From: Bradyrhizobium sp. SK17
Lineage (GTDB): Bacteria > Pseudomonadota > Alphaproteobacteria > Rhizobiales > Xanthobacteraceae
Length of the DNA: 64,000 nt
Direction: 5' to 3'
Assembly: GCF_002831585.1 (NCBI RefSeq)
Contig: NZ_CP025113.1
Span: forward strand, 1,674,001 to 1,738,000
This document shows, piece after piece, positions 46,295 through 55,179 of the stretch. The notes beneath the pieces were generated by a model, which did no database searches, was not told the origin of the DNA, and saw only the letters and a program-made list of their open reading frames with translations. The translations under genes and the position numbers were made by a program. Every line of letters begins with the position of its first letter. Position 1 is the stretch's first letter.

Positions 46295-46500
46295 TCGGCA
46301 CTCCTCAGTAAGTGGCTTCTGATCGTGCGGTTTATTTGCCCCCTGAGATCTCTTGTCCTCGGCAGGAGAGAGTCCTAATCCCGACGAAACTTTGGACCTC
46401 CCCGCAGGTGCTGAACCAGCGGGTCATCTCGAGGCCGTCGTTGCTATTCCGGAGATCAGCGAGATAACCAGCACGAGAGACAGGCCACAAGCGCGGAAGT

Positions 46501-47496
46501 TCACTGTGCCTTGCAAATCGGCGTTGGCAGTTGCGCCGGTGCCGGATGCTCCTTCTTGTACTGAGCCAGGATCGGCTCAAGGGATTCTCTTGGCCAAAAT
46601 TTCGGAAGGCGGATTTCGTTCAAACAGGAAGCGTTCCAATATAGTCCCATGCCGGTTAGTGACCGGCCGGCCGCAACCGCTCGCGCGACGGCCTCGATGT
46701 CGGCAGAGTCAGGATAGATGTAAAGCGTCGTCGGATTATCTTTCACCATCGCTATGATTTGGCCGGCGTCCGATGGCGACCAACTGGTACAACCGTTGCT
46801 GCGGCCCCCAGCGTAATTCTCTAGCACTCCAAAAGGAACGTAACCGTCGTGGTTTGCGTGCGGACTGCGTGGATCCTTTCGAAGACAGACGTTTCTCAAC
46901 AACTCGGCCGGGTGCCCGCCGATCTCGCGCTGTCGGGCATTTGCGGTCTCGCCCTCACCATCAAACTGAACAAACGAGCGTATCAGAACCGCGTCTTGTT
47001 TCGCCGAGATACGGTAGTAACCTTTGAAAGACGTCTTCGTCTCGCCGGTGACATAGGCCCCGCCAGTCGTCAGAGTTGAATCCATCGCATTGCCGAAGTT
47101 CTTCGCGCACCGTCTTCCGTTCGCGAAATCTGCGACCCCCTTCAAATCGCGACCGCCGCCGTGACCCGCCGAAATCGCGCGAAACGATCTCTTGGATTCG
47201 CAAATGACGTAGAACCGGCCCCCCAATCTGCCATCGCTTAGATCGTTGGGACGCGTCGCGTCCATGGCGAAGTAGCAGGGATTTTTAACCGCGCCTTGGC
47301 TCACCTTTTGCTGGTAAAGCGCGCGCGCCCTCTGCAAGACCACTTTTGCGATTTGACCTTCGCCTTCTCCGACATGGGCTCTCAGCCAAGCCGGAACATC
47401 CGACGATTGCTCCGCGGCAAAAGACCTTGGCGACGCCAATGAAGCGATGGTGATAGTGAACAGGCCGCAGAACAGAACGATGGACCTTAACCGCAC
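46501..47496 (-). CDS. Murein L,D-transpeptidase catalytic-domain protein
   Basis: A signal peptide (MRLRSIVLFCGLFTITIASL) is followed by a region containing FAMDATRPNDLSDGRLGGRF then SAGHGGGRDLKGVADFANG. ALTTGGAYVTGETKTSFKGY-like strands and the catalytic segment GGRSNGCTSWSP follow, in the place of the YkuD-like HxxxGRSxGC motif. HANHDGYVPFGVLENYAGGR supplies the His. The protein of 331 residues would act on peptidoglycan in the periplasm. Extra cysteines in the C-terminal 80 residues (NASCLNEIR, PTPICKAQ) are unusual. Confidence 0.8.
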   Translation of the reverse strand: MRLRSIVLFCGLFTITIASLASPRSFAAEQSSDVPAWLRAHVGEGEGQIAKVVLQRARALYQQKVSQGAVKNPCYFAMDATRPNDLSDGRLGGRFYVICESKRSFRAISAGHGGGRDLKGVADFANGRRCAKNFGNAMDSTLTTGGAYVTGETKTSFKGYYRISAKQDAVLIRSFVQFDGEGETANARQREIGGHPAELLRNVCLRKDPRSPHANHDGYVPFGVLENYAGGRSNGCTSWSPSDAGQIIAMVKDNPTTLYIYPDSADIEAVARAVAAGRSLTGMGLYWNASCLNEIRLPKFWPRESLEPILAQYKKEHPAPAQLPTPICKAQ

Positions 47497-47591
47497 CGGA
47501 TCAATTCTCCCATTTCGAACCGTTTGCCCGCAAGTTCAAGGATCGCAGTGTATTCAACCGTTCGCGCCGGATCTCGCGGCCGGACAACCGG

Positions 47592-48617
47592 CTACTCCAT
47601 AAGGGCGCTCGCAATCGTTCTGATATTGTGCCTGACCATCTCGATGTAGGTCGGAGCCTCGCCATTCTTCGCTGTCAGGCTATCCGAATAAAGCGTTCCG
47701 CCGATTGCCACTCCAGTCTCGGAGGCAAGCTGGCGCATCAGTCTGGGATCGCTGATGTTTTCCAGGAAGACCGCTGGAATCTTCTCTTTCATGATCTGCG
47801 TGATGATGGTTGCGATATCCCGCGCGCTCGGCTCGGTTTCGGTCGAAACGCCCTGCGGCGCCACGAACGTGATGTCATAGGCAGCGGCGAAATAACCGAA
47901 GGCGGCGTGAGTTGAGATCACCTTGCGCCGCTCGACAGGGATCGGCGTGAGCGCCTCGCGAACGTCGTGATCGAGTGCCCCCAGCTTGGCCAGATAGGCC
48001 GATGCGTTGGCTTTAAACGTTGCAGCGTCGGCGGGATCGGCGGCCACCATTGCGTCGCGGATATTGGCGACATAGATCTCGGCGTTCGCAAGGGATTGCC
48101 AGGCGTGCGGATCCAGCGACCCTGCGCCGCGATCACGACTCAGTATCTCGCCCGCAACGACCTTTCGCGGTACGATGCCGTAGGTTGCGACGACGGTGGT
48201 CGCATGGCCGCCTGACGATTCGACAAGGCGCGGCACCCAGCCCTCCAGGCCAAACCCATTGACGATTACAGGTCCGGCATTCCTGATCGCCTCCGCATCG
48301 GCGGTCGTCGGCGTGTAGACGTGGACGTCCGCGTTGGGACCGACCGGCGTCGTGACGTCGACCCGATCACCCCCAACGTTCCTGGCGAAATCACCGAGAA
48401 TCGAAAACGTTGCCACCACCTTTAACTTCGTTGCCCCTTGCTGCGCAGACGCGGGCAGGATCGACGCGGACGCAAGGCCAACCAAGATCAGCAGAAACCG
48501 TCGAAGGCAGATCTTCTGCCAGACGGGGATGTCGTGTGTCGATCGACAGGCCAAGTCGAAATGAAACCGCCGCCGCGGATTGGCAAGTATTGGAGTGTCA
48601 CGACACAGCTGGAACAA
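47592..48617 (-). CDS. Periplasmic zinc/manganese-binding protein (ZnuA-like)
   Basis: This cluster A-I (TroA-type) binding protein has VVATFSILGDFARNVGGDRV, VHVYTPTTADAEAI (first metal His), GSLDPHAWQSL (second His), STHAAFGYFAAAYDI (third His) and YSDSLTAKNGEAPTYIEMV (Asp). The signal peptide lies at about residues 38-59, so the true start may be downstream, for example TTG 48554. The His-rich loop typical of ZnuA is absent. No permease or ATPase genes accompany it, so it must serve a transporter encoded elsewhere. A Zur-like palindrome upstream suggests zinc control. Confidence 0.9.
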   Translation of the reverse strand: MFQLCRDTPILANPRRRFHFDLACRSTHDIPVWQKICLRRFLLILVGLASASILPASAQQGATKLKVVATFSILGDFARNVGGDRVDVTTPVGPNADVHVYTPTTADAEAIRNAGPVIVNGFGLEGWVPRLVESSGGHATTVVATYGIVPRKVVAGEILSRDRGAGSLDPHAWQSLANAEIYVANIRDAMVAADPADAATFKANASAYLAKLGALDHDVREALTPIPVERRKVISTHAAFGYFAAAYDITFVAPQGVSTETEPSARDIATIITQIMKEKIPAVFLENISDPRLMRQLASETGVAIGGTLYSDSLTAKNGEAPTYIEMVRHNIRTIASALME

Positions 48618-48673
48618 GAGCGCCGCTCCGAATTACTTGATCTGACGGTCCTTGCGTCGTCTCCCTACTGAAA

Positions 48674-48691
48674 GTAATGTTATAACGTTAC
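48674..48691. promoter_or_regulatory. Zur-box-like palindrome
   Basis: GTAATGTTATAACGTTAC is an 18-bp near-perfect dyad (one mismatched pair) matching the alphaproteobacterial Zur consensus of GTTATAAC core with flanking AT/TA pairs. It lies between the leftward ZnuA-like gene and the rightward COG0523 GTPase gene, so it could repress both under zinc sufficiency. Confidence 0.78.
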
Positions 48692-48839
48692 ATCGGAGAT
48701 CGCAATCAAGTCGGGGTGGCATTTCACACCAATTGCTGAGTGTCTGCTCGATCCGGACGCGAAGCTCACCAGGCGTTGATCAGCGATCGCCATGATACGG
48801 CGAAAGCGCCGCCTACAAAGCGCGAGGAGAAACATCACC

Positions 48840-49811
48840 ATGGCTGATGCTGCACCTCAGATTCCCGTCACGGTTCTGACCGGCTATCTCTGCTCCGGGA
48901 AGACCACGCTGCTGAACCGCATTCTCTCCGAGACGCACGGCAAGCGGTTTGCGGTGATCGTGAACGAATTCGGAGAGGTCGGAATCGACAACGATCTCAT
49001 CGTCGACGCGGACGAGGAGATTTTCGAGATGAACAACGGCTGCATCTGCTGCACGGTCCGCGGCGATCTCATTCGCATTATCGCGGGGCTGATGCGGCGC
49101 AGCCGAACCTTCGACGGCATTGTCGTCGAGACGACCGGACTCGCAGATCCCGCGCCGGTGGCGCAGACGTTCTTTATCGACGAGGACGTCCGTCGCAAGA
49201 CGAAGCTCGACGCCATCGTCACCGTCGCGGATGCCAAGCATCTCCTCGAACAGATCGAGCAGGCGCCGGAAGCGCAGGAGCAACTCGCGTTCACCGATAT
49301 CGTTCTCGTCAACAAGGTCGATCTTGTCGATGCGAGCGGCCTCGCAACGGTCGAGTGTCGCATCCGAAAGCTCAACCCGTATGCGAAGATTCACCGAACC
49401 GAGCGCTGTGATATCGACCTCGGCCAGGTATTGGGACGAGGCGCCTTCAATCTCGAGCGCATCCTCGAAGTCGAGCCGGGATTCCTCACCGAAGAACACG
49501 AGCACGAACACGACGACGGGATCGGCAGCCTGTCCCTGGTGGCGGATCGACCGATGAAGCCCAACAGGTTCGTGCCATGGATTCAGGGCGTCACCCAGCG
49601 TTATGGGACGGACATCCTGCGCATGAAGGATATCGCCTCGATAGAGGATGACGATCGGCAGTTCGTCGTTCAGAGCGTGCACATGCTCATTGAAGGCGGC
49701 AGTCGGCGTCCCTGGAAGGAGCAGGAGCCCCGCCAGACCCGGCTTGTATTCATTGGTCGTGACCTGCCAAAGGACCTGCTCAGACAAGACTTTGAAGCTT
49801 GCTGCGCCTGA
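48840..49811 (+). CDS. COG0523 (CobW/ZigA-family) metal-chaperone GTPase
   Basis: This 323-residue protein has a Walker A TGYLCSGKTTLLN, the metal-binding CICC in NNGCICCTVRGDL, a Walker-B-like VETTGLADP and NKVDLVD for guanine recognition. The C-terminal CobW_C domain follows a His/Asp-rich linker (EEHEHEHDDG). Placement next to a Zur-like site points to zinc allocation under starvation rather than cobalamin synthesis. The ATG has GAGGAGAAACATCACC upstream. Downstream genes may form one operon. Confidence 0.93.
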   Translation: MADAAPQIPVTVLTGYLCSGKTTLLNRILSETHGKRFAVIVNEFGEVGIDNDLIVDADEEIFEMNNGCICCTVRGDLIRIIAGLMRRSRTFDGIVVETTGLADPAPVAQTFFIDEDVRRKTKLDAIVTVADAKHLLEQIEQAPEAQEQLAFTDIVLVNKVDLVDASGLATVECRIRKLNPYAKIHRTERCDIDLGQVLGRGAFNLERILEVEPGFLTEEHEHEHDDGIGSLSLVADRPMKPNRFVPWIQGVTQRYGTDILRMKDIASIEDDDRQFVVQSVHMLIEGGSRRPWKEQEPRQTRLVFIGRDLPKDLLRQDFEACCA

Positions 49812-49821
49812 GGAAACGCAA

Positions 49822-50010
49822 TTGGGCGAGATCGTAGGATTTATTTCGAAATCCGAACGCGAACGGCTTCGCTTAATTCGCGAAGCTCGGGCGATATATG
49901 ACAGCATCTTTCCACCGACCGACGCGGTCAGTGAGCGGCCGCATGACACGCCCGGCAAGAGTGACACAACCGGGCTGAAAGGGACTGCTCCCTCGAAAGG
50001 AAACGTCTGA
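49822..50010 (+). CDS. Small helical protein after the GTPase (62 aa)
   Basis: A TTG start (49822), with GAGGAA eight bases upstream, gives MGEIVGFISKSERERLRLIR, then EARAIYDSIFPPTDAVSE and a polar tail. The sequence has clear helical character at the start. A longer frame from TTG 49792 is possible and would overlap the GTPase gene. No family is recognised. It lies in the putative zinc operon. Confidence 0.6.
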   Translation: MGEIVGFISKSERERLRLIREARAIYDSIFPPTDAVSERPHDTPGKSDTTGLKGTAPSKGNV

Positions 50011-50167
50011 GTGATGCGCTCATAGCCCTTCGATCCGCCATATTTTCCTCGTCCATTGCAGAATGGTCGCCAATACCGCGCGGCAATTGCGCGCGTTTGG
50101 CCGATGGCGGTAGTTTCGGGGCGAGGGAAGTCAGAAGGGGAACGGCTCCTTGGCAGGGGCGAAAACG

Positions 50168-50554
50168 ATGTCGGCACGGTCCTTCACCCGGCGATGCGGA
50201 GCCTATCTCGCGCTGGCGGCGCTTGGGCTGCAGCTCGTGCTGTCATTCGCGCATCTTCACAAGCATGATCTTGCTGTCCCGAGGATAGACCGCACCGATA
50301 TCGTCGGCGTCACGCACGCCCGGTCAGGCTTGCATTTCGCGGAGCGGCTTCCGCCGCGGCTCGCCGATGATGATGACAACTGCCCAATCTGCTTTTCGGG
50401 CTTCCTGCTGTCGACTTCCTCACTACCCGATGCGCCGTCAAGCCTGTATCCGTTGCAATTCGCCGAGATTGATTGCGCGTTCCATCCAGTTTCCGATCGA
50501 ATCATTAGACCGCGTCACGCGGCATTCCGGTCACGCGCGCCCCCCACCGTCTGA
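50168..50554 (+). CDS. DUF2946-type membrane protein
   Basis: The protein begins MSARSFTRRCGAYLALAALG followed by LQLVLSFAHLHKHD, a single N-terminal hydrophobic segment with a His/Lys metal-type motif. Later it has DDDDNCPICFSGFLLSTSSL, an acid run beside a CxxC and a second hydrophobic stretch. This is the DUF2946 plan, often linked to copper or zinc genes. A TTG at 50150 is an alternative start. Confidence 0.75.
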   Translation: MSARSFTRRCGAYLALAALGLQLVLSFAHLHKHDLAVPRIDRTDIVGVTHARSGLHFAERLPPRLADDDDNCPICFSGFLLSTSSLPDAPSSLYPLQFAEIDCAFHPVSDRIIRPRHAAFRSRAPPTV

Positions 50555-50709
50555 CGCCTTGCTGCTTTCGTGCGTCCGCGGGATACGTACTGCGAGCGCG
50601 ACGCAAGGCGCACGCGGCAACCGGTGCGCTATCACACTCTGATGCGCATTTGAGACCGCCGTCCCCGCATGTTGCGGGTGCCCTTATTCCTCGATTCGGC
50701 AGATGGACC

Positions 50710-51348
50710 ATGATCGAACGCGCATGTTGCTGCTGCACGATCCTTCTCTTGTTGTTATCTATCAACCGCGCGGAGGCACATCCCCATGTTTGGGTCACGT
50801 TCCACAGCGAAGTGGTCTATGCCGCCGATGGCAGCATGACCGGCGTCCGCCACGATTGGACCTTCGATGACATGTTTTCCGCCTATGCGCTCCAAGGCAT
50901 CTCGCATGCCAAAAAGGGCCAGTACACGCGGCAAGAACTGGCCGCGCTTGCACAGACCAACGTGGATTCGCTGAAGGAATACGACTACTTCACCTATGCA
51001 CGCGCCGACGGCAAGAAGCTGAAGTTTGCGGACCCGGTCGACTATTGGCTCGAATACAAGGATGCTGCGTTGACGCTGCATTTCACCCTGCCACTGAAAA
51101 CACCTGTCTCAGCCAAGGCTATGAAGATCGAGGTCTACGACCCCTCGATCTTCGTGGATTTCGAATTCGCCAAAGATACGCCAGTTTCCTTAAGCGGTGC
51201 GCCGCAATGCCTCGCGACCTACGATCTGCCGCACCAGCCGACGCCGACCGAGCAGGCGCGGCTCAGCGAGCTCGACGCCGTGCCGCTGGATCCCTCCAGC
51301 ACCTATGGAGAAATCTTCGCCAACAAGATCCTGGTGAAATGCCCATGA
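50710..51348 (+). CDS. DUF1007 periplasmic protein
   Basis: A signal peptide (MIERACCCCTILLLLLSINR, AEA) leads to HPHVWVTFHSEVVYAADGSM, the invariant start of mature DUF1007 proteins (AHPHVW). Then come RHDWTFDDMFSAYALQGI and a C-terminal LSELDAVP. DUF1007 proteins pair with NicO-type permeases as here, and probably deliver metal. Its stop overlaps the start of the permease gene by four bases. Confidence 0.9.
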   Translation: MIERACCCCTILLLLLSINRAEAHPHVWVTFHSEVVYAADGSMTGVRHDWTFDDMFSAYALQGISHAKKGQYTRQELAALAQTNVDSLKEYDYFTYARADGKKLKFADPVDYWLEYKDAALTLHFTLPLKTPVSAKAMKIEVYDPSIFVDFEFAKDTPVSLSGAPQCLATYDLPHQPTPTEQARLSELDAVPLDPSSTYGEIFANKILVKCP

Positions 51349-52466
51349 TCAAATCGCAGACCATCGCCTTGACTGCGCTAACGGCGATCTTCATTGCCTG
51401 CACAATGGGTATCGTGTCGGCGTGGAGCGCGCCGTTTGGCGCGCCCCATTTGGCAAGTGCCGCGTCCACATCCGGACTGATGGGCTGGATTTTCGCGGAA
51501 CAGGCCGCCTTCTATCGTTCTCTCTCGGGCTTCATCCGAGCCGCCAAGGAGGACGGGGCCGCGATGTGGGAGCTGTTCGGTGTTTCCTTCGTCTATGGCG
51601 TTTTTCATGCTGTGGGTCCGGGGCATGGCAAAGCAGTGATCTCCTCCTACCTCGTCGCCAATGAGGAGACCTGGCGCCGCGGTGTTGTGCTGTCATTTGT
51701 GTCTGCAGCCATCCAATCGGTCGTTGCTATCATTGTCGTGGCCATCGCTGCGGCTCTGCTCGGCGCAACCGCCAAGGTGATCGGGCTAACCGTCCACCTG
51801 GTCGAGATCACCAGCTATGCTCTCGTTACCCTGATCGGTCTCAGGCTTTTCTATGTCAAAGGTCGCTCTTTCCTGATCGCCTGCCGTGAATTGACCTGGC
51901 GTCGCGCGCCCGAGCTTGCTTTTGCTTCGGCTACGGGTGCCGGGACTTTGCGTACTCAAACCGTTCAGTTGCCAGGCCGGGCGTTCGGTGCGATGGCCAT
52001 GCGCGGCGGGCGATGCATGATCGATGGATGCGCTGTGCACAGCTTTCATTGCCACGACGACCATCACGAGTCGGCTTGGGGACATGCCCATGGGCCCGGG
52101 CCGGCGGAGCTCGCCGGCGCGGGCGGCTGGCGCCGAGGCCTGTCCGCCGTCATCGCGGTTGGACTGCGGCCCTGTTCCGGCGCGATCATCGTGCTCATCT
52201 TCGCGCTGGCCCAGGACCTGTTCTGGACGGGTGTAGGCGCGACGCTGATCATGGGATTGGGCACCGCCGCGACTGTAGCGGCAATCGCAATCGTCGCGGT
52301 CAGCGCACGCGGGCTCGCAAATCGCGTCGCCCGGACGCGGGCAGGGTTCGGCATGCTCGCGATGCGCGCGATCGAAGCGGGCGCCGCGACACTTATCGTC
52401 GCCTTTGGCATAATGCTGCTGGCGGGCTACATGGCCAGCGAGCAACTCTGGATGTTCACCGGGTAG
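51345..52466 (+). CDS. NicO/RcnA-family nickel/cobalt-type permease
   Basis: This 373-residue membrane protein has an N-terminal hydrophobic segment, then GVFHAVGPGHGKAVISSYLV, the NicO core motif. The second-half motif is IAVGLRPCSGAIIVLIFALA. A loop between them, AVHSFHCHDDHHESAWGHAH, is rich in His. Together with the ATGA-coupled DUF1007 gene it forms a two-part transporter. The zinc-type gene neighbourhood argues for zinc transport, but the direction cannot be told. Confidence 0.9.
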   Translation: MIKSQTIALTALTAIFIACTMGIVSAWSAPFGAPHLASAASTSGLMGWIFAEQAAFYRSLSGFIRAAKEDGAAMWELFGVSFVYGVFHAVGPGHGKAVISSYLVANEETWRRGVVLSFVSAAIQSVVAIIVVAIAAALLGATAKVIGLTVHLVEITSYALVTLIGLRLFYVKGRSFLIACRELTWRRAPELAFASATGAGTLRTQTVQLPGRAFGAMAMRGGRCMIDGCAVHSFHCHDDHHESAWGHAHGPGPAELAGAGGWRRGLSAVIAVGLRPCSGAIIVLIFALAQDLFWTGVGATLIMGLGTAATVAAIAIVAVSARGLANRVARTRAGFGMLAMRAIEAGAATLIVAFGIMLLAGYMASEQLWMFTG

Positions 52467-52505
52467 GCCTGACGCCAACCGGTTTCGAGAGTCCCCGACC
52501 GCTGA

Positions 52506-52914
52506 TCAGGCGGAGGACTTTCCAATCGATTCAATAACTCGACACTCGGCTACTCGGCCTCCTCGGCACGATTTCAACATCCGCATCAGCTCTCGCCGTA
52601 GCGCCGTCAATCGCGCGATCTTTTCTTCGATTTCAGCCAGGTGTTCGCGAGCGAGAGCATCGACTTTCGTCACACCGCCGATCGGGCTCGTCCTGCAACC
52701 TCAATAATTTTCGGATGGTGTCAACTTCGAAGCCAAGCTCGCGAGCGTGCCGGATAAACGTGAGTCGCCTGATCGCGTCCTCGGAATAGCGGCGGCGATT
52801 GCTTTCTGAGCGGCCAGGTGCCGGCAACAAGCCGATTTCTTCATAGTAACGGATTGTCGGAACCTTGATCATGGTTCGCCGGGCCGCATCACCGATCGAC
52901 CACATCTCCGACAT
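52506..52914 (-). pseudogene. MerR-family metal regulator, single frameshift
   Basis: The first 80 residues are an intact MerR domain: WSIGDAARRTMIKVPTIRYY, EEIGLLPAPGRSESNRRRYS and FIRHARELGFEVDTIRKLL. At about 52668 one extra base (GACGAAAGTC) shifts the frame. The other frame continues KVDALAREHLAEIEEKIARL and MRMLKSCRGGRVAECRVIES with the metal-site cysteine region. As read, the product is 93 residues and lacks the effector domain. This may be mutation or sequencing error. Its operator lies just upstream. Confidence 0.85.
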
Positions 52915-52921
52915 CTTCCTC

Positions 52922-52952
52922 TTGCTCCTCTAGTCACTAGAGGTTCTATACT
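52922..52952 (+). promoter_or_regulatory. MerR-type operator-promoter for the CDF gene
   Basis: TTGCTC (-35, 52922-52927) and TATACT (-10, 52947-52952) are 19 bp apart. The spacer is nearly filled by the dyad CCTCTAG-TCA-CTAGAGG (52927-52943). This overlong spacer with a central dyad is the hallmark of MerR activators, as in ZntR and CueR targets. Confidence 0.85.
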
Positions 52953-52987
52953 ATCGTCTCCGGAGGAGAGCACAATCGGGTCTCGGT

Positions 52988-53641
52988 ATGGCTGACCATT
53001 GTCATGATGACTGTTGCGCTGACGCGGACGCTTCGACGTTACCAGCCTGGCGACGCGCGCTGTGGATTGCGCTCGCGGTCAACGCCGGGATGTTCGCCGT
53101 CGAGATCGGCGCCGGCTTGGTAGCCGGCTCCAGCTCGCTTCAAGCAGACTCTCTCGACTTTCTCGGTGATGCCGCGAACTACGCAATCAGCCTCAGCGTG
53201 ACCGGCTTGATGCTAAGCTGGCGGGCGCGTGCTGCGCTCCTCAAAGGGCTCACCTTGTTTGCGTTGGGCGCGTGGGTAGCAGCAACGACCATCGTCCACG
53301 CCTATCATGGGATTCTGCCGAGGGCCGAGCTCATGGGGGCGGTAGGCTTGCTCGCTCTAGCTACCAACGGCGCCGTCGCACTCATGCTATATCGCTTCCG
53401 CAGCGGCGACGCGAACATGCGATCCGTCTGGATATGTTCGCGTAACGACGCAATCGGCAACGTCGCGGTCCTCCTGGCTGCGATCGGTGTATTCGGCATC
53501 GGGACCGGCTGGCCAGACGTGATCGTTGCCTCGATCATGGCTATCCTCGCGCTTTCAGGCGGCTTTCAAATCGTACGCCATGCCGCCGCAGAACTTCGCA
53601 GCGAGCCACGGGCGTCACAGATGGGCGGAAGGGCGCTGTGA
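52988..53641 (+). CDS. Cation diffusion facilitator (CDF) exporter
   Basis: This 217-residue membrane protein starts MADHCHDDCCADADASTLPA, a His/Cys-rich metal-binding tail. The body is six hydrophobic segments, TM2 having SLQADSLDFLGDAANYAISL and TM5 CSRNDAIGNVAVLLAA, with the paired Asp/His-type metal sites of CDF proteins (here HxxxD-type positions are D/D and N/D). It lacks the C-terminal cytoplasmic domain, as in the short DmeF-like group. Metal is likely Zn2+ or Co2+. It is driven from the MerR-type promoter and coupled to the next gene. Confidence 0.88.
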   Translation: MADHCHDDCCADADASTLPAWRRALWIALAVNAGMFAVEIGAGLVAGSSSLQADSLDFLGDAANYAISLSVTGLMLSWRARAALLKGLTLFALGAWVAATTIVHAYHGILPRAELMGAVGLLALATNGAVALMLYRFRSGDANMRSVWICSRNDAIGNVAVLLAAIGVFGIGTGWPDVIVASIMAILALSGGFQIVRHAAAELRSEPRASQMGGRAL

Positions 53642-54486
53642 GGCATTTGGCGATCGCGGCAGCACTCGTGACCCTGCCCGCAGCCTGCTTTGCAGAGGAG
53701 CTTGAAACCACGCACCTGTTCGGCTTCACGCTGGGCAGCGACGTGAACGCCGTCGGCGAAAGGGAGGCCGAGAGCGAGAGCACCGCCCGGCTTGGGAAGG
53801 GCGCCGGCTCTTACACCGCACTGTCGCAGCAACTCTCGGTCAAGTTCATCCCGTTTCAGGATTTCTCGATTGAACCTGGAGTAGGCGCAGCGTATCACGG
53901 CATATCTGTAGTCCCCGGCCTCGACGACCTGCACGAGACAGCCATCGACACGCTATCGCTGGAGATGCGGTATCGCGTTCTTAATCGCGAGCGGGCGCCC
54001 TTCGGGCTGACCCTCGGCGCCGATCCGCAGTGGGGCCGCGTCGACGACCTCACCGGAGAGCCAGTCGATAGATACGGCACCGATTTCTGGATTATCGCAG
54101 ACAAAGAACTTGCACCCGATCGCATTTTCGCGGCGCTCAATCTTTTCTACCAGCCCGAGGCGCTCCGCTCGCGCCTGACGGGCCTTTGGGAGCAGCAATC
54201 TCAACTTGGAACATCCGCGGCGATGGCGGTGCAAGTTTATCCGGGCGTTCTGATCGGTGCAGAAGCGCGCTACATGCGGAGTTATGCGAGCCTCAGTGTT
54301 GACGCCTTCGTGGGAACTGCGCTCTTCGTCGGTCCTACATTTTATGCACGGCTTTCTGAACGCGCATGGCTTTCAGCGGCGTGGAACGCTCAAGTTGCTG
54401 GCCGAGCCGTCAACGCTCCGGGCTTGTTGGACCTTACCAACTACGAGCGCTATCAGGCTAAGCTCCGGTTTGGGTATAATTTTTGA
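53638..54486 (+). CDS. Outer-membrane beta-barrel protein, unknown family
   Basis: A GTG start overlapping the exporter's stop (GTGA) gives MRHLAIAAALVTLPAACFAE, a signal peptide. The mature 262 residues consist of alternating polar/apolar strands (LSVKFIPFQDFSIEPGVGAA, VQVYPGVLIGAEARYMRSYA) and end in YQAKLRFGYNF. A C-terminal Phe is the outer-membrane assembly signal. I know no named family. The coupling to a metal exporter suggests a role in metal passage through, or protection of, the outer membrane. Confidence 0.78.
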   Translation: MRHLAIAAALVTLPAACFAEELETTHLFGFTLGSDVNAVGEREAESESTARLGKGAGSYTALSQQLSVKFIPFQDFSIEPGVGAAYHGISVVPGLDDLHETAIDTLSLEMRYRVLNRERAPFGLTLGADPQWGRVDDLTGEPVDRYGTDFWIIADKELAPDRIFAALNLFYQPEALRSRLTGLWEQQSQLGTSAAMAVQVYPGVLIGAEARYMRSYASLSVDAFVGTALFVGPTFYARLSERAWLSAAWNAQVAGRAVNAPGLLDLTNYERYQAKLRFGYNF

Positions 54487-54799
54487 TCACCACGAGTGGT
54501 TGCTGCAATTCATCCTTTACTGCAAAACCATCGCCTCTCAGATCGGCGAGCTAACGCCCAACATCGTCCTCTGCCAAGATATCGGCACTACGCGACGATC
54601 TTCATTCGGATTGTTTACTCGCGCGAACAAGGCGGAGCGAGTGTTTCAGTCTGGGCGCGTGCATCAAGTTGCGAAATAGAGGGAAATTGGCGCCCCACCG
54701 TAGATGAAACTGATAACTATGTCTCCGCTGGTGCACTCTGATAACGCCGCCTTGGGCTTGCGTGAACCGCCGAGCGTATCCGGCATTGGCCAGATGCAC
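54487..54799. other. 313-bp region with no recognised gene
   Basis: It follows the barrel gene. I see no clear terminator or gene; the right end merges into an IS3 remnant. Confidence 0.5.
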
Positions 54800-54959
54800 T
54801 GCGATCATTCATTCAGCGCCCACCCCGTACAGCCGATCTTGGCGGCGATCGACAGGATGATTGCCTAGCGAGACGGGGGCTACGGCTCATGATCCAGCAC
54901 CATCCGCACTGCACGATCCCGCACCTCAGGCGAAAATTTGTTCGTCGTCTTGCTCGTCA
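54800..54959 (-). pseudogene. IS3-family OrfA remnant
   Basis: The reverse strand begins MTSKTTNKFSPEVRDRAVRM followed by VLDHEP and a stop. In another frame nearby is SIAAKIGCTGWALNE. Both are the N-terminal part of the IS3-group helix-turn-helix OrfA. Just upstream, the inverted sequence TGAACCGCCCCGGTTTGTCG (near 55009-54990) looks like the IS terminal repeat. OrfB is absent. Confidence 0.82.
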
Positions 54960-55179
54960 TCGCTCCACCTTCTCAAGAGTTGGAGCCTCCGACAAACCGG
55001 GGCGGTTCAAGCTAAAGCTTCCAACTCTTGAAATTGTGCCGCCGCGCGGGTTACGGCTTCTCAACGTCGCCAAGGGCCATTGTGGATACCTTGCTCTGCG
55101 TCGGGCTTGGCCAAGTTGGCGAGACGCGGTGCACCCATCGCAAATGGGCCGCTGACAACCTTTCTGGTGCAGCCGGCTC

